Shown piece by piece: positions 18,387 through 27,900 of a stretch of DNA of 64,000 nucleotides. The notes beneath the pieces were generated by a model. The model ran no database searches. It was not told the origin of the DNA and worked only from the letters and a program-made list of their open reading frames with translations. Each line of letters starts with the position of its first letter. Within the stretch, counting starts at the first letter, position 1. A program made the position numbers and the translations under genes. The stretch is from Streptomyces rhizoryzae (GTDB taxonomy: Bacteria; Actinomycetota; Actinomycetes; Streptomycetales; Streptomycetaceae), in NCBI RefSeq assembly GCF_023155275.1, contig NZ_JALMUV010000013.1, positions 62,001 to 126,000 on the forward strand, written 5' to 3'.

Positions 18387-18704
18387 TCACTGCATCACGG
18401 CCATGGCCAGCGCGCGGCGGGCACGCAGCGACGCGCGCTCGGCGCGCCGCTGCATCCGCCGCGCGGCGGCGAGCCGGTGGCCCCTGCGTTCGGACTCCGC
18501 CTCCTGGAGGCGTTGTTGGACATGGGCCCGGGCCAGGGCTTCTGGCATGAGTTGCATCGCGAGGTTCCTGTTCTGGCGCGACTTCAGGGCGCCGGAGGTG
18601 GTCGGGGCGGGGGTCTCGGTGAGAGTCGGGTTCATCGCTGGGTCCTGCTTCTGGGGGTCCCGGGTGAGGGGACGGTCGATCGTTCCTGTGCGCGCGGTGT
18701 TCAT
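18387..18704 (-). CDS. Small basic protein coupled to wblC
   Basis: This 105-residue protein starts at ATG 18704, overlapping the wblC stop as ATGA, so it is translationally coupled to wblC. The C-terminal 55 residues are strongly Arg/Ala-rich and should be helical (RAHVQQRLQEAESERRGHRL, then AAARRMQRRAERASLRARRA). No known domain is recognised. An internal ATG at 18635 would give an 82-residue form. Coupling implies co-induction with WblC, for example by ribosome-targeting drugs. A role in nucleic-acid or ribosome binding is only a guess from charge. Confidence 0.7.
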   Translation of the reverse strand: MNTARTGTIDRPLTRDPQKQDPAMNPTLTETPAPTTSGALKSRQNRNLAMQLMPEALARAHVQQRLQEAESERRGHRLAAARRMQRRAERASLRARRALAMAVMQ

Positions 18705-19054
18705 GCCACGACCGGGTTCTTGCGCGGACGGCCCCGGGGACGCTTCCGCGGGACGACGACGCCCTGGACGAAGAGCTCACCGCCCCACACGCCCCACGGC
18801 TCGCGGCGTTCCTTGGCGCCCGCCAGGCAGGCGTCCCGCACCGGGCAGGTCTGGCAGAGGGTCTTGGCGTACTCGACGTCGGCCGGGGACTCCGCGAAGA
18901 AGACCTCGGGGTCGTACGTGCGGCAGGGGACGGCGGTGCCGAGGCGGTCGATCTCGTCGTCGAGCTCGGTGAGGGGCAGCAAGGCGTTCTCCTGGGGGTC
19001 GGGCGGAGGGATCAGGTCGGTGGCTACGGACGGGGTGTGCGTGGTGAGTTGCAC
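18701..19054 (-). CDS. wblC: WblC (WhiB7-type) redox-sensitive transcriptional activator
   Basis: The start is GTG 19052-19054 with SD GAGGAA, giving 117 residues. The WhiB domain has four Fe-S Cys: one in AVPCRTYDP, then CQTCPVRDACLAG. The G(V/I)WGG turn is EPWGVWGGELF. The C-terminal AT-hook is RKRPRGRPRK, diagnostic for WhiB7/WblC, which binds the primary sigma factor and activates promoters with an AT-rich element near -35. In the family it drives intrinsic resistance to translation inhibitors. Upstream in the same frame there is no stop for 54 codons, but that region holds the attenuator hairpin and is leader. The basic protein gene is coupled downstream. Confidence 0.96.
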   Translation of the reverse strand: MQLTTHTPSVATDLIPPPDPQENALLPLTELDDEIDRLGTAVPCRTYDPEVFFAESPADVEYAKTLCQTCPVRDACLAGAKERREPWGVWGGELFVQGVVVPRKRPRGRPRKNPVVA

Positions 19055-19106
19055 GGTGGTGTGTTCCTCGTCTGTTCCGGCCCGGCTGGTGGCGGGCGGG
19101 TTGGGC

Positions 19107-19147
19107 AAAACAAAAGGACCGCGGATCCCGGTGTGGGTTCCGCGGCC
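19107..19147 (-). terminator. Rho-independent terminator / attenuator in the wblC leader
   Basis: On the minus strand a GC-rich stem (left arm GGCCGCGGAACCC, right arm GGGATCCGCGGTCC, loop ACACC, one bulge and one mismatch; 19116-19147) is followed by TTTTGTTTT (19107-19115). This is the only hairpin in the window with a real U tract. It lies 52 nt upstream of the wblC start and 26 nt downstream of the leader ORF stop. This is the arrangement known for whiB7/wblC attenuation. Confidence 0.88.
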
Positions 19148-19173
19148 CTGGAAGGTGCCGACCTGATCGCCGA

Positions 19174-19503
19174 TCAGGCTGGATCTCTCCAGGGTTCGAG
19201 GCCGCGGTAGGCCCACATGTCATGCTGCTGCTCGTACTGCTTCCGGGATTCGGCACCATTGGCCGCCGCCGCGAAGGCAAAGGCGTTCGCCGCTGCCGTC
19301 GCCACCGCTGCCGCGGGTGCCTCGGTCGGTCGCTCGACCCGCTCGCCGGCCGTCAGGACGGCAGGGGCGCCGGGACGCACGACCTCGGTACCGGACAGGC
19401 GGCCGGAGCCGGACAGACCGGTGCCCAGGAGCGAGGTGCCGAGAGCGCAGGGGGCGACGACCGAGAGATCGGTCATTTTGTTGGTCTCGATGAAGCTGAT
19501 CAC
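19174..19503 (-). CDS. Leader ORF (uORF) upstream of wblC
   Basis: The 109-codon ORF begins at GTG 19503 behind the SD GAGGAGGCGAG; ATG 19476 (MTDLSVVAPCALGTSL) is an internal alternative. The composition is Ala-rich (AAAVATAAANAFAFAAAANG) and the end reads YEQQHDMWAYRGLEPWRDPA. The final codons overlap the sequence CCCTGGA, which can pair with TTCCAGGG at the foot of the terminator stem, suggesting that ribosome position on this ORF chooses between antiterminator and terminator. In the whiB7/wblC family, slowed translation of a leader ORF induces the gene. Whether the peptide itself has a function is unknown. Confidence 0.65.
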   Translation of the reverse strand: MISFIETNKMTDLSVVAPCALGTSLLGTGLSGSGRLSGTEVVRPGAPAVLTAGERVERPTEAPAAAVATAAANAFAFAAAANGAESRKQYEQQHDMWAYRGLEPWRDPA

Positions 19504-19616
19504 TGGGCTCGCCTCCTCTCGGCGTCTCGGGGACCGGTACGCAACCGGTCCAGGGTGTTCAAGTACAGCACGGAACCATCGGATCTCGGAAGTTCCGTTG
19601 TTTCCGTCGCTTCCGA

Positions 19617-19655
19617 AGGCTATGGGGATGCGCTCCGCGGGCGCAAACTATTTTT
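19617..19655 (-). promoter_or_regulatory. Candidate WblC-dependent promoter of the wblC leader
   Basis: On the minus strand AAAAAT (19650-19655) lies just before TTGCGC (-35, 19641-19646), an 18-nt spacer and TAGCCT (-10, 19617-19622). An A/T run immediately upstream of the -35 box is the mark of WhiB7/WblC-activated promoters, so this fits positive autoregulation. The AT run overlaps the stop codon of uvrD2. Transcription would start around 19610, giving a leader of about 550 nt. Confidence 0.7.
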
Positions 19656-21945
19656 CCGACGAGTTTTCCGCGGCCCCGGCGGCCCCCTCGGCGCCCTCCT
19701 CCGGGCCGCGCGCCGGGCCCCCGTCCGCGGCGTCCCCGCCGGGCTCCGCACCGGCGCAGAGCGCCAGCACCTCGGCGCCGAAGCGGTCGAGCTTGCGGCG
19801 GACCACACCGGGGATCACGGCCAGCTCCTCGGCGCTCGCCGGGACCGCCTCGGCGATGGCCATCAGGGTCTTGTCGGTGAAGACGCAGTAGGCGGGCTGC
19901 CGGGTCCGGGCGGCCTGCTCGGCGCGCCAGTCCCGCAGCCGTTCGTACAGCGCCTCGTCCAGCTCGGAGGGGCAGTCCTCGCAGCGCATCAGCTTCATCT
20001 CGCCGGGGTCGGTCAGCGTGCGGCGGCAGACCCGGCAGCGGGCCGGGCTGCGGTGCGCCCGCCGGGGCCGGCCGGGGGCCGCCGCGGACCGGCCGCGCTC
20101 CACGCCGCCACCGGGCCCGCCGGCGGGGCGGCGGTGCCCGGCCGGCGCCCTGCCGGAGCCGGGCCGCAGGCCGTCGAGGAAGCGGCTGGCGCCCCGGGAG
20201 GGCCGGCCGCCGGGCGAGCGGGCCAGCGACCAGGACAGCGCGAGGTGGCGGCGGGCACGGGTGATGCCGACGTAGAGCAGCCGGCGCTCCTCCTCGATCT
20301 GCTCGTCGGTGCGGGCGTGGTGGATCGGCAGCATGCCCTCGGTGAGGCCGACCAGGAAGACCGCGTCCCACTCCAGGCCCTTGGCGGCGTGCAGGGAGGC
20401 GAGGGTGACGCCCTCGACGGTGGGGGCGTGCTGCGCGGCGGCGCGCTCGTCCAGCTCGGCGACCAGGTCGGCGAGGGTGGCCGCGGGCCGGGCCCGGGCG
20501 AAGTCCTCGGCGAGCCGGACCAGGGCGGCGAGCGACTCCCAGCGGTCGCGGACCGCGCCGGAACCGGCCGGCGGGCGGTCCGTCCAGCCCATGTCGCTGA
20601 GCACCGCGCGCACCTCGGACGGCAGGTCCACCGCGCCGGCGAGCAGGGTGTCGTTGGCGCCGAAGCGGGCCGCGCCGCGGAGCTTGACACCGGCCTCGCG
20701 CACCTCGGGCCGCTCGAAGAACCGCTCGGCGCCGCGGAGCTGGTAGGGCACCCCGGCGTCGGCGAGGGCCTGCTCGTAGACCTCGGACTGGGCGTTGATG
20801 CGGAAGAGGACGGCGATCTGGCCGGCCGGGACACCGGCGTCGATCAGCTCGCGGATCCGGCGGGCGGTGCCCTCGGCCTCGGCGGGCTCGTCGGCGTACT
20901 CGGTGAAGACCGGTTCGGGGCCGGGGTCGCGCTGGGAGACCAGCTCCAGGCGGTGCTCGGCGGCCCGGCCGCGGGCCCGCCCGAGCAGGCCGTTGGCGAG
21001 GTGGACGACCTGGGGGGTGGAGCGGTAGTCGCGGACCAGCCGGACGACGGTGGCGTGCGGGTGGCGGGCCCGGAAGTCCAGGAGGTGGTCGGGGGTGGCG
21101 CCGGTGAAGCTGTAGATGGTCTGGCTGGCGTCGCCGACCACGCACAGGCTGTCGCGCTCGCCCAGCCACAGCTCCAGCAGCCGCTGCTGGAGGGGGCTGA
21201 CGTCCTGGTACTCGTCGACGACGAAGTGCTGGTACTGGGCGCGGACCTGCTCGGCGATGTCGTGCCGGTCCTGGAGGACGCCGACGGTGAGCAGCAGCAC
21301 GTCCTCGAAGTCGATGCTGCCGCGCTCCCGCTTGAGCTGCTCGTAGGTGCCGTATATCTGCCCGATCTCGGCGGGGTCGCGGGGCGCCTCGCGGCCGGCC
21401 TTGGCGACCGCGGCCGGATAGTCGGCGGGCACCGTCTGGGTGACCTTGGACCACTCGATCTCGGCGGTGACGTCGCGCAGCTCGTTGCGGTCCAGGCGGA
21501 GGCGGCAGCGGGCGGCGGCCTCGGCGACCAGCGGGCCCTTGCGGTCCAGCAGCCGGGGCAGCTCGCCGCCGACCGCGCGCGGCCAGAAGAACTGGAGCTG
21601 GCGCAGGGCCGCGGAGTGGAACGTGCGGGCCTGCACCCCGGTGGCGCCCAGCTGCCGGAGCCGGCCGCGCATCTCGCCGGCCGCGCGGGCGGTGAAGGTG
21701 ACCGCGAGCACACTGGCGGGCTGGAGGATGCCCGCCCGGACCCCGTAGGCGATCCGGTGGGTGATGGCGCGGGTCTTGCCCGTCCCGGCGCCGGCCAGCA
21801 CGCAGACCGGGCCGTGCAGCGCGGTGGCGACCTCGCGCTGCTCGGGGTCGAGCCCGTCGAGCACTCCGTCCGGCCCGCTCGGCGGCGGCGCGTACGGAGC
21901 GTCGCCCGGGGCCTGCGGGAAGGGAGTGTCCGTTGCTGCGCTCAC
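19648..21945 (-). CDS. uvrD2: UvrD2-type superfamily I DNA helicase with HRDC domain
   Basis: The start is GTG 21945 after GGCGGGG, giving 765 residues. SF1A motifs are present: Q motif LDPEQREVA, Walker A AGAGTGKT (about 49-56), VTFTARAAGEMRGR (Ia), DEYQDVSPLQ (II), GDASQTIYSFTGA (III), VRLVRDYRST (IV), VTLASLHAAKGLEWD (V) and YVGITRAR (VI). A CxxC...CxxC element (CRVC, CEDC) and a C-terminal HRDC domain (AYCVFTDKTLMAIAEAVPAS) follow; this combination is that of mycobacterial UvrD2. It unwinds DNA in repair. The 3' end overlaps the wblC promoter. Confidence 0.93.
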   Translation of the reverse strand: MSAATDTPFPQAPGDAPYAPPPSGPDGVLDGLDPEQREVATALHGPVCVLAGAGTGKTRAITHRIAYGVRAGILQPASVLAVTFTARAAGEMRGRLRQLGATGVQARTFHSAALRQLQFFWPRAVGGELPRLLDRKGPLVAEAAARCRLRLDRNELRDVTAEIEWSKVTQTVPADYPAAVAKAGREAPRDPAEIGQIYGTYEQLKRERGSIDFEDVLLLTVGVLQDRHDIAEQVRAQYQHFVVDEYQDVSPLQQRLLELWLGERDSLCVVGDASQTIYSFTGATPDHLLDFRARHPHATVVRLVRDYRSTPQVVHLANGLLGRARGRAAEHRLELVSQRDPGPEPVFTEYADEPAEAEGTARRIRELIDAGVPAGQIAVLFRINAQSEVYEQALADAGVPYQLRGAERFFERPEVREAGVKLRGAARFGANDTLLAGAVDLPSEVRAVLSDMGWTDRPPAGSGAVRDRWESLAALVRLAEDFARARPAATLADLVAELDERAAAQHAPTVEGVTLASLHAAKGLEWDAVFLVGLTEGMLPIHHARTDEQIEEERRLLYVGITRARRHLALSWSLARSPGGRPSRGASRFLDGLRPGSGRAPAGHRRPAGGPGGGVERGRSAAAPGRPRRAHRSPARCRVCRRTLTDPGEMKLMRCEDCPSELDEALYERLRDWRAEQAARTRQPAYCVFTDKTLMAIAEAVPASAEELAVIPGVVRRKLDRFGAEVLALCAGAEPGGDAADGGPARGPEEGAEGAAGAAENSSEK

Positions 21946-22165
21946 CCCGCCATGCTGCCAGGTCCGCGGCGGCACCCGGGAACGCCGTCCACAGCGGCCG
22001 GGGCCCGGTCGTACCGGCGGGGCCCTCCCGTGGACGGCGGCGGGGCGGCCGGCGGGGGCGGGAATGGTCCGGGGGCGGTGCGCGTTGTGCTCCTCGGTGC
22101 CACGACGCCGCGCAGGCGGGTGGCACATGATCACGATCACCACCGAGCTAAGGAGCACGGGACGC

Positions 22166-22411
22166 ATGGCGGGCACTGTGACGATGTACAGCACGACCTG
22201 GTGCGGTTACTGCCGTCGGCTGAAGAGCCAGATGGACCGCGAGGGCATCGCCTACACCGAGATCAACATCGAGCAGGACCCGGAGTCCGCGGCGTTCGTG
22301 GAGAAGGCCAACGGCGGCAACCAGACCGTGCCGACCGTGCTCTTCGCCGACGGCACGACGCTGACCAACCCGTCCCTGGCGCAGGTCAAGGAGAAGGTGG
22401 CCGCGGCCTGA
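22166..22411 (+). CDS. mrx1: Mycoredoxin (glutaredoxin-fold, CGYC)
   Basis: The 81-residue protein starts at ATG 22166 after SD AAGGAG. The active site CGYC (TTWCGYCRRLK, residues about 13-16), the cis-Pro motif TVPTV and the GG/NPS end are those of mycoredoxin-1, which reduces mycothiol mixed disulfides in actinobacteria. It lies divergent from uvrD2 and convergent with nudC. Co-location with wblC, an Fe-S redox-sensitive factor linked to mycothiol balance, is suggestive but not proof of a joint role. Confidence 0.93.
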   Translation: MAGTVTMYSTTWCGYCRRLKSQMDREGIAYTEINIEQDPESAAFVEKANGGNQTVPTVLFADGTTLTNPSLAQVKEKVAAA

Positions 22412-22439
22412 CGGCCGGGCGCACCGCCCGCAGCCGGGT

Positions 22440-22471
22440 CGCCGGCCGGTCCGTGAGGGAGCCGGCCGGCG
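22440..22471. terminator. Hairpin between mycoredoxin and nudC
   Basis: A 10-bp perfect inverted repeat (cgccggccgg at 22440-22449, ccggccggcg at 22462-22471) with a 12-nt loop lies between the two convergent genes. There is no T tract. Confidence 0.45.
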
Positions 22472-22507
22472 GCCCTGTGGCGTCCGCGGCCGGGGCCGCG
22501 GCGCGGG

Positions 22508-23443
22508 TCACGGCTTGGGCAGCGGCTTGCCGTACCACAGCTCGATGAGCCGGGCCGCGATGGAGATGCCGTAGGGCGGCAGCACCTCACCGGAGGCGAA
22601 CGCGGCGGCCAGGTCGTCGCGGGAGAACCACCGGGCCTCCTCGATCTCCTCGCCGTCCACCTGGATCTCCGAGGAGGTGGCGCGGGCCATGAAGCCCAGC
22701 ATCAGGCTGGAGGGGAAGGGCCAGGGCTGGCTGGCGACGTACTCGACGTCGCCGACGACCACACCGGCCTCCTCGTAGACCTCGCGGGCCACCGACTGCT
22801 CGATGGACTCCCCCGGCTCGACGAAGCCGGCCAGGGTGGAGAAGCGGCCCTCGGGCCAGTGGACCTGGCGGCCGAGCAGGGCGCGGTCCTGCTCGTCGGT
22901 GACGAGCATGATCACGGCCGGGTCGGTGCGCGGGTAGTGCTCGGCGCCGCAGGCCGGGCAGCGGCGGATGTGGCCGGCCGCCGCGATGACCGTCCGCTCG
23001 CCGCAGCGCGAGCAGAAGCGGTGCATCCGCTGCCAGTTCTCCAGCGCCACGGCGTGCACGAGCAGGCCGGCGTCGCGCGGGGAGAGCAGCAGGCCGGCCT
23101 CGCGCAGGCCGGCGGCGCGCGCGGACTGGTCCAGGCGGCCGGGCAGCGCGTCCTTCTGGAGCGCGAAGTAGCTGACCCCGTCCTCGTCGGTGCCGAGGTA
23201 GTAGCGGTGGGCCTCGGTCAGCGGCGCCTCGAAGGACGGCGTCATGATCAGTTCGGTGCGGCCGTCGGGGGTGTCGTCGATCAGCGCCTGGCCCCCGGAC
23301 ACGACGAAGACGCGCGTCGTCGGGTGGCTCCAGGCCGCCGCCAGCCACGCCTCGTCCAGACGGTGGTGGGCGGAGCGGTCGATCCCGCTCGGCGCGCTGA
23401 AGGTGATCGGCCGTTCGGCCGTGCGGTCGGTCCAGGTGGTCAC
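22508..23443 (-). CDS. nudC: NAD(+)/NADH pyrophosphatase NudC
   Basis: The start is GTG 23443 (GGGGGAG upstream); the 311-residue product has the NudC order: N-terminal domain, zinc ribbon (CSRCG...CPACG, about 145-165), the Nudix box GFVEPGESIEQSVAREVYEE, and the NudC signature SQPWPFPSSLMLGF. NudC hydrolyses NADH to NMNH and AMP and also removes NAD caps from RNA. All zinc Cys and the REVYEEAG catalytic helix are intact. The gene converges with mycoredoxin and follows the dipeptidase gene on the same strand. Confidence 0.95.
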   Translation of the reverse strand: MTTWTDRTAERPITFSAPSGIDRSAHHRLDEAWLAAAWSHPTTRVFVVSGGQALIDDTPDGRTELIMTPSFEAPLTEAHRYYLGTDEDGVSYFALQKDALPGRLDQSARAAGLREAGLLLSPRDAGLLVHAVALENWQRMHRFCSRCGERTVIAAAGHIRRCPACGAEHYPRTDPAVIMLVTDEQDRALLGRQVHWPEGRFSTLAGFVEPGESIEQSVAREVYEEAGVVVGDVEYVASQPWPFPSSLMLGFMARATSSEIQVDGEEIEEARWFSRDDLAAAFASGEVLPPYGISIAARLIELWYGKPLPKP

Positions 23444-23513
23444 TGGTGTTTCCAACTCCCCCTATACGTGGGCGGGTGCTGTGGACGGGCGCGGAGCGGT
23501 GCGGGCGGGCGGG

Positions 23514-24914
23514 TCAGGACGGGCGCCAGTTCCCGGCGAGGTCGCCCCAGAGGTGGGCGGCGGTCTCGACGCCCTTCATCAGGAGGTCGAGCTCGACCTT
23601 CTCGTTCGGCGCGTGCCAGCCGTCGGAGGGCACCGAGATGCCCAGGAAGAGGACCGGGACGCCGAGGACGTCCTGGAGGTCGGCCGCCGGGCCGGAACCG
23701 CCCTCCCGGGTGAAGCGGATCTTCGTGCCGAACGCCCGCCCCATGGCGCGCACCACGGACTGGAGCGCGGGGTGGTCGAGCGGGGTCAGGCACGGGCGGG
23801 TGGCGCCCCAGAAGGTGATCTCGTGGCGGATGCCGGCCGGGAGGCGGTCCGCGACCCAGTCCCGGACGGCCTGCTGGACGGCGCCCGCGTCCTGTCCCGC
23901 GACCAGCCGGAAGGAGAGCTTCAGCTGGGCGGCGGACGGGACGATGGTCTTGCCGCCGGGGCCCTGATAGCCGCCGGAGATGCCGTTGACCTCGGCGGTC
24001 GGACGGGCCCAGATCCGCTCCAGGGTGGTGGTGCCGGCCTCGCCGAGGGTGGCGTGCGAGTGCGCGGTGCGCAGCCAGCGCTCCTCGTCGAAGGGCAGCT
24101 CGGCGAAGAGCTCCCGCTCGCGGTCGGTGAGTTCGATCACGCCGTCGTAGAAGCCGGGGATCGCGACCCTGCGGTCGGTGTCGTGGAGGGCGGCGGCGAG
24201 CCGGGCGGCCTCGGTGGCGGGGTTGGGCACCGCGCCGCCGAACGAGCCGGAGTGGATGTCCTGGTCCGGGCCGAACAGGTCGATCTGGCAGTCGGTCAGA
24301 CCGCGCATACCGGTGCAGACGGTGGGGGTGTCCGGGCCCCACATGCCGGTGTCGGAGACGATCACCGCGTCGCACGCCAGGCGGTCGGCGTGCCGCTGGA
24401 CCAGCGCGGGGAAGTTCGGGGAGCCGGACTCCTCCTCGCCCTCGATGATCAGTTTGAGGTTGACCGCGGGGGCGGTGCGGCCGGTCGCGGCCAGGTGCGC
24501 CCGGACGCCGAGGGTGTGGAAGAACACCTGGCCCTTGTCGTCGGCGGCGCCGCGGGCGTAGAGCTTGCCGTCGGCGGTCACCGGCTCGAAGGGGTCGGTG
24601 TGCCAGCCGTCCTCGCGGGCGGCGGGCTGGACGTCGTGGTGGCCGTAGACCAGGACGGTCGGGGCGGCCGGGTCCCCGGAGGGCCATTCGGCGAAGACCG
24701 CGGGCAGGCCGGCGGTCTCCCAGACCTCGGTGACCGGGAAGCCGGTCTCCGCGAGCTTGGCGGCGAGCCACTCGGCGCTGCGGCGCACATCGGCGGCGCG
24801 GGCGGGGTCGGCGGAGACGGACGGGATGCGCAGCCACTCCGCGAGATCGTCGAGGAAGGCGTCGCGGTGGCCGGCGAGGTACGCGCGGACGGCGTTGTCC
24901 GGGGTGGTGCTCAT
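23514..24914 (-). CDS. M20-family dipeptidase / metallohydrolase
   Basis: The 466-residue cytoplasmic protein starts at ATG 24914. M20 metal-site motifs are intact: VLVYGHHDVQPA (His and Asp), GAADDKGQVF (bridging Asp), IIEGEEESGSPNF (Glu pair), VSDTGMW (Asp) and a late His in the C-terminal WHAPNEKVEL. It contains the lid/dimerisation domain between. The family cleaves dipeptides or related amides such as Cys-Gly or carnosine. The exact substrate is unknown. Same strand as adnB, 10 bp after it, so possibly one transcription unit. Confidence 0.92.
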   Translation of the reverse strand: MSTTPDNAVRAYLAGHRDAFLDDLAEWLRIPSVSADPARAADVRRSAEWLAAKLAETGFPVTEVWETAGLPAVFAEWPSGDPAAPTVLVYGHHDVQPAAREDGWHTDPFEPVTADGKLYARGAADDKGQVFFHTLGVRAHLAATGRTAPAVNLKLIIEGEEESGSPNFPALVQRHADRLACDAVIVSDTGMWGPDTPTVCTGMRGLTDCQIDLFGPDQDIHSGSFGGAVPNPATEAARLAAALHDTDRRVAIPGFYDGVIELTDRERELFAELPFDEERWLRTAHSHATLGEAGTTTLERIWARPTAEVNGISGGYQGPGGKTIVPSAAQLKLSFRLVAGQDAGAVQQAVRDWVADRLPAGIRHEITFWGATRPCLTPLDHPALQSVVRAMGRAFGTKIRFTREGGSGPAADLQDVLGVPVLFLGISVPSDGWHAPNEKVELDLLMKGVETAAHLWGDLAGNWRPS

Positions 24915-24924
24915 GGGCCCGAGC

Positions 24925-27900
24925 CTATCGGCCTTCCGGGGGATACCGGCCGGGGGTCTCGCCCCGCAGGATCCGCTCCAGCGCCGCCCGGCCCGGCAGG
25001 CGCGCGGGTCTGACCACCTCACCGGTGCGGACGAAGAGGAACGCGGCGCCGACCTCGGAGGGCGCCAGGCCGTACCGCTCGGCCCAGGCGAGGCGGTAGA
25101 CGGCCAGCTGGAGGGGGTCCGCGCCGCCGGCGCCGCCGGGGAGGGGGCGGCCGGTCTTCCAGTCGATGATCTCGAAGCGGTCGCCGTCCGGGCCCGGCTC
25201 CTTGTAGACCGCGTCGATCCGGCCGCGGACCACCCGCCCGGCGAGCGTCATCCGGAACGGCACCTCCACCCGGAACGGGGTGCGGGTGGCGTACGGGGTG
25301 CGGGCGAACGCCTCCTTCAGGGCGGCCAGGTCCTGGTCGTCGGTGATCTCGCCGTGCTCGCCCGGCTCGGCGCCGGGCAGTTCGTCGGGGCCGAGCAGCG
25401 GCAGCGGCAACTCCTCGAAGCGGGACTGGACCCAGGCGTGGAAGCGGGTGCCGCGGCGGGCCGCGGGCTGCGGCGGGCGCGGCATCGGGCGGGCCAGCTC
25501 GCGGGCGAAGCCGTCGGGGTCGGCGGCGACGTGCAGCAGCTGGGTGGCGGTGAGCGAGGCGGGCAGCGGGACGTCCCGGACCCGGGCGCGGGAGCTGCGC
25601 AGCTCGGCGGCGAGCGCCTCCAGATCACGGTCCCAGGAGGCCACGGTGCGGCGCTCCTCGGGGAGCAGCGCGGTATCGGCGGGGGCGGCGGGGTCCGCCG
25701 GGTCGGTGGGGCCCTCGGGGTCGGTGGGGCCGGCCGGGGCGGGCTCGGGGGTGCGCTGGGCGATCAGGCGGGGACGGGCACCGGGCGCGGGTCCGGGTGC
25801 CGGCTCGTGCGGGACGTCGTGCGGTACGTCGTCGAAGGGCGCCTGCTCGGGCACGTCAGCGAACGGCGCGTCCTCGAAGGGCGCGTCCTCGAAGGGGGCG
25901 TGCGGGGGCTCGCCGTACGCCGCCTCCTCGTAGGGAGACTCGTCGTAAGGGGGCTCGTCCTCAGGGAGCCCGCCGCCAGGGAACCCGGCGTGGGCGGGCT
26001 CGGCGTACGGGTCGTCCTCGGGGGCGGCGGGCCAGTCGTCGTCGGCCGGGGGCGGGGGCCACTCCGGGTCGTGGGCGGGGGCGGGCGCCGGGGCGCCGGG
26101 GGCCGGGGCGTGGCGGGCGAGGTGGGCGCGGACGGCGGCGGCGGCCGCGCGGCGGCGGGCCAGCGCCGCCTCGTCCAGCGGCAGCGGCCAGGGCTGCTCG
26201 GCGGCGGCCGCGGCCAGGGCGGGATTCTCCGCGCCCTCCTCCGGGGCGTCGGCCCAGACCTCGATCTCGCCGTGCCCGGCCTCGCAGTGCTCGCGCAGCG
26301 CGGTGAGGAAGGCGGACGGGCCGCGCGGGCGCTTCTGGCTGGGGCCCCACCAGTGGCCGGAGCCCAGCAGCAGCGAGCGGGGGCGGGTGAAGGTGACGTA
26401 GCCGAGGCGGAGCTCCTCGGTCTCCTGGTGGTGCTTCATCGCCTCCTTGAAGTCCTTGACGCCGCGGGCGGTCCACTCCGCCACACCGGGCAGGGTGGCG
26501 GCGTCGCCCCGGAGGGCGTGCGGCAGGACCTTGGCGCGGGCGAGCCAGGACTCACGGGCCTGCTCGCTGGGGAACTGCTTGGCCACCAGGCCGGGCACCG
26601 CGACCACGTCCCACTCCAGGCCCTTGGACTTGTGGGCGGTGAGCACCTTGACGGTGTTCTCGCCGCCGGGGAGGGAGCTGTCCAGGCCCTTCTCGTACTG
26701 GACGGCGGTGCGCAGGAAGCCCAGGAAGGCCAGCAGGGTGGCCTCCCCGTCCAGGGCGGCGCCGCCCTCCTTGGCGGCGAATCCGGCGGCGATGTCCAGG
26801 AACGTGCCGAGCGTCTCCCGCCGGCGGGCGGCCAGGGCGTGCGGGGACGCGGACAGCTCGACCTCCAGACCGGTGACGGCGAGGATCCGGTGCAGCACGT
26901 CCATCAGCGGGTCGGCGAGCGAGCGGCGCAGCTCGCGGAGCTCGGCGGCCAGGCGGGCGAAGCGGACCCGGGCCTCCGGGGAGAACGGCAGGCCGTCGTC
27001 GGGGCCGCCGCCGGACTCCAGGAAGGTGTCCAGCGCGTCGGCGAGCGAGACCGTCTCGGCCGGGTCGGTGCCCTCGACGGCCGCCGCGAGCCGCCGCTCG
27101 GGGTCGTCGCCGGCCGGTGCGGCGTGGTGGGCCAGGGTGCGGGCGCGGCGGCCCAGCAGCGCCAGGTCGCGGGGGCCGATCCGCCAGCGCGGGCCGATCA
27201 GCAGGCGGACCAGGGAGGCGTTGGCCGTCGGGTCCTGGAGGACCTCGCAGACCGCGACCAGGTCGGCGATCTCGGGCAGGTGCAGCAGCCCGGAGAGGCC
27301 GACGACCTCCACGGGGACGTCCCGGGCGACCAGTTCGCCCTGGATGGCGGCGAAGTCGGCGGCGGTGCGGCACAGCACCGCGATGCCGCCGGGCGGGGTG
27401 CCGGTGCGGACCAGGTGGGCGAGGGAGTCGGCGAGCCAGGCCAGCTCCTCGGCGTGGGTGGGCAGCAGGGCGCAGCGGACCACGCCGTCCCGCTCGGCGC
27501 CGGGGGCCGGGCGGAGCGCCTCGACGCCGGCGTGCATGGCGCGCAGCGGCGCGGCGAGGCGGTTGGCGAGGTCCAGGAGGCGGCCGCCGCTGCGGCGGTT
27601 CTCGCTGAGCGCGAAGCGGCGGGCCGGAGTGCCGTCGGCGAACGGGAAGTGGGCGGGGAAGTCGTCGAGATTGGCCACCGAGGCGCCGCGCCAGCCGTAG
27701 ATGGCCTGGCAGGGGTCGCCGACGGCGGTGACGGCGTGCCCGGTGGGCGCCCCGGTGCCGCCGGCGCCGAAGAGGCCGGAGAGCAGCAGCCGCTGGGCGA
27801 CGGAGGTGTCCTGGTACTCGTCGAGGAGGACGACCCGGAACTCCTCGCGCAGCAGCGCGCCGACCTCGGGGCGGGTGGTGGCCAGGGTGGCGGCCAGGGC

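Noticed and set aside
18701..19216. Longer WblC starting at 19216
   Set aside because: The extra 54 codons cover the attenuator hairpin and U tract; GTG 19054 with a good SD gives the usual WblC N-terminus.
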